Below are positions 20,309-20,484 of a DNA stretch of 20,484 nucleotides, piece by piece. The notes beneath the pieces were generated by a model, which had not been told where the DNA came from, did no database searches, and saw only the letters and a program-made list of their open reading frames with translations. Position 1 is the first letter of the stretch; each line of letters starts with the position of its first letter. This stretch comes from CAKZQX01 sp034437035 (GTDB lineage: Bacteria > Chloroflexota > Chloroflexia > Chloroflexales > Chloroflexaceae): contig DAOTUI010000153.1 of assembly GCA_034437035.1 (NCBI GenBank), forward strand, positions 1 to 20,484. The letters are read 5' to 3'. The translations under genes were made by a program, and so were the position numbers.

Positions 20309-20484
20309 CGGTTCCAAACGAAGTGTTCACCTGGATAAACGGCCCGATTCGCCTCCGGCAGGGCGGTACCGGACATCCTTATTTCAAGGAATTTTTGCAC
20401 AATGTGCAAAAATTCCTTGAAAAAGATAAAAAGCGTACCATGCTGCCGCAGGCGAAGATGGCCTTTGGGGAAGTACATGTCTGA
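20291..20484 (-). repeat. Nested-palindrome element, copy 5 (runs off the window)
   Basis: Inverted relative to the other full copies. On the plus strand: outer end TTACAGGAGTTACGCGGT (20291-20308), then TTCGCCTCCGGCAGGGCGG (20349-20367), the inner stem 20382-20400 paired perfectly with 20404-20422 (19 bp, loop AAT), then ACCATGCTGCCGCAGGCGAA. The far end lies beyond 20484. Its right-arm equivalent (20309-20348) is the uninterrupted relative of the insertion site in copy 2. Confidence 0.88.

Overview
The window comes from a filamentous anoxygenic phototroph of the Chloroflexales, most likely the Chloroflexineae side (Chloroflexus/Oscillochloris-like). The anchor is an adjacent, unfused pufL-pufM pair for a type-II reaction centre. 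The M chain has Leu where proteobacterial M has the accessory-bacteriochlorophyll His, a hallmark of Chloroflexus-type centres; Roseiflexus-type relatives carry a fused pufLM. Several secreted proteins with Pro/Thr-rich linkers and a hydrophobic LPL-type motif fit the same phylum. I cannot name the species.

Layout. 1-3115 (+): end of a glycoside hydrolase, an MshA-like GT4 glycosyltransferase and a PIG-L/LmbE deacetylase. The last two look like the first two steps of a mycothiol- or bacillithiol-type pathway. 3116-5700 (+): a near-consensus promoter carrying a palindrome, pufL, pufM, a strong terminator, then tRNA-Gly(GCC) with its own promoter, a tandem copy of its 5' end and a terminator. 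5700-6320: hairpins, an inverted-repeat element and a broken membrane-protein gene. 6390-9303 (-): a three-gene cassette (phosphoribosyltransferase, erythromycin-esterase-like protein, dienelactone-hydrolase-like protein). 9497-12416 (+): two secreted proteins and an endonuclease III-like HhH protein. 12417-13594: a frameshifted and interrupted pseudogene and dense repeats. 13595-16208 (-): a restriction-modification operon (NotI-like nuclease, D12-class adenine methyltransferase, an overlapping membrane protein). 16244-17821 (-): a secreted beta-lactamase-fold protein with Cys in place of the catalytic Ser. 18316-20016 (+): a CocE/NonD hydrolase. 20017-20484: more repeats.

The most distinctive feature is a family of nested-palindrome elements of about 200 bp: copies at 2179, 13010, 13344 and 20021, one running off the window at 20291, and a half copy at 10439. 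Each has outer terminal inverted repeats (TTACAGGASTTACGCGGT-like), a middle stem carrying CCTGCGGCAG, and an inner stem of 19-25 bp. The inner-stem sequence differs between copies while its self-complementarity is almost perfectly kept, so the two arms covary. One copy carries a second 108-bp inverted-repeat element flanked by TTA duplications; an uninterrupted relative of the insertion site lies in the same window. Other repeats include three unrelated heptanucleotide arrays and at least three other inverted-repeat elements. Several elements start within a few bases of a stop codon. No transposase, integrase or CRISPR array is visible.

All calls come from reading the sequence and remembered family features; no database search was run. 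Residue numbers refer to the starts chosen here.
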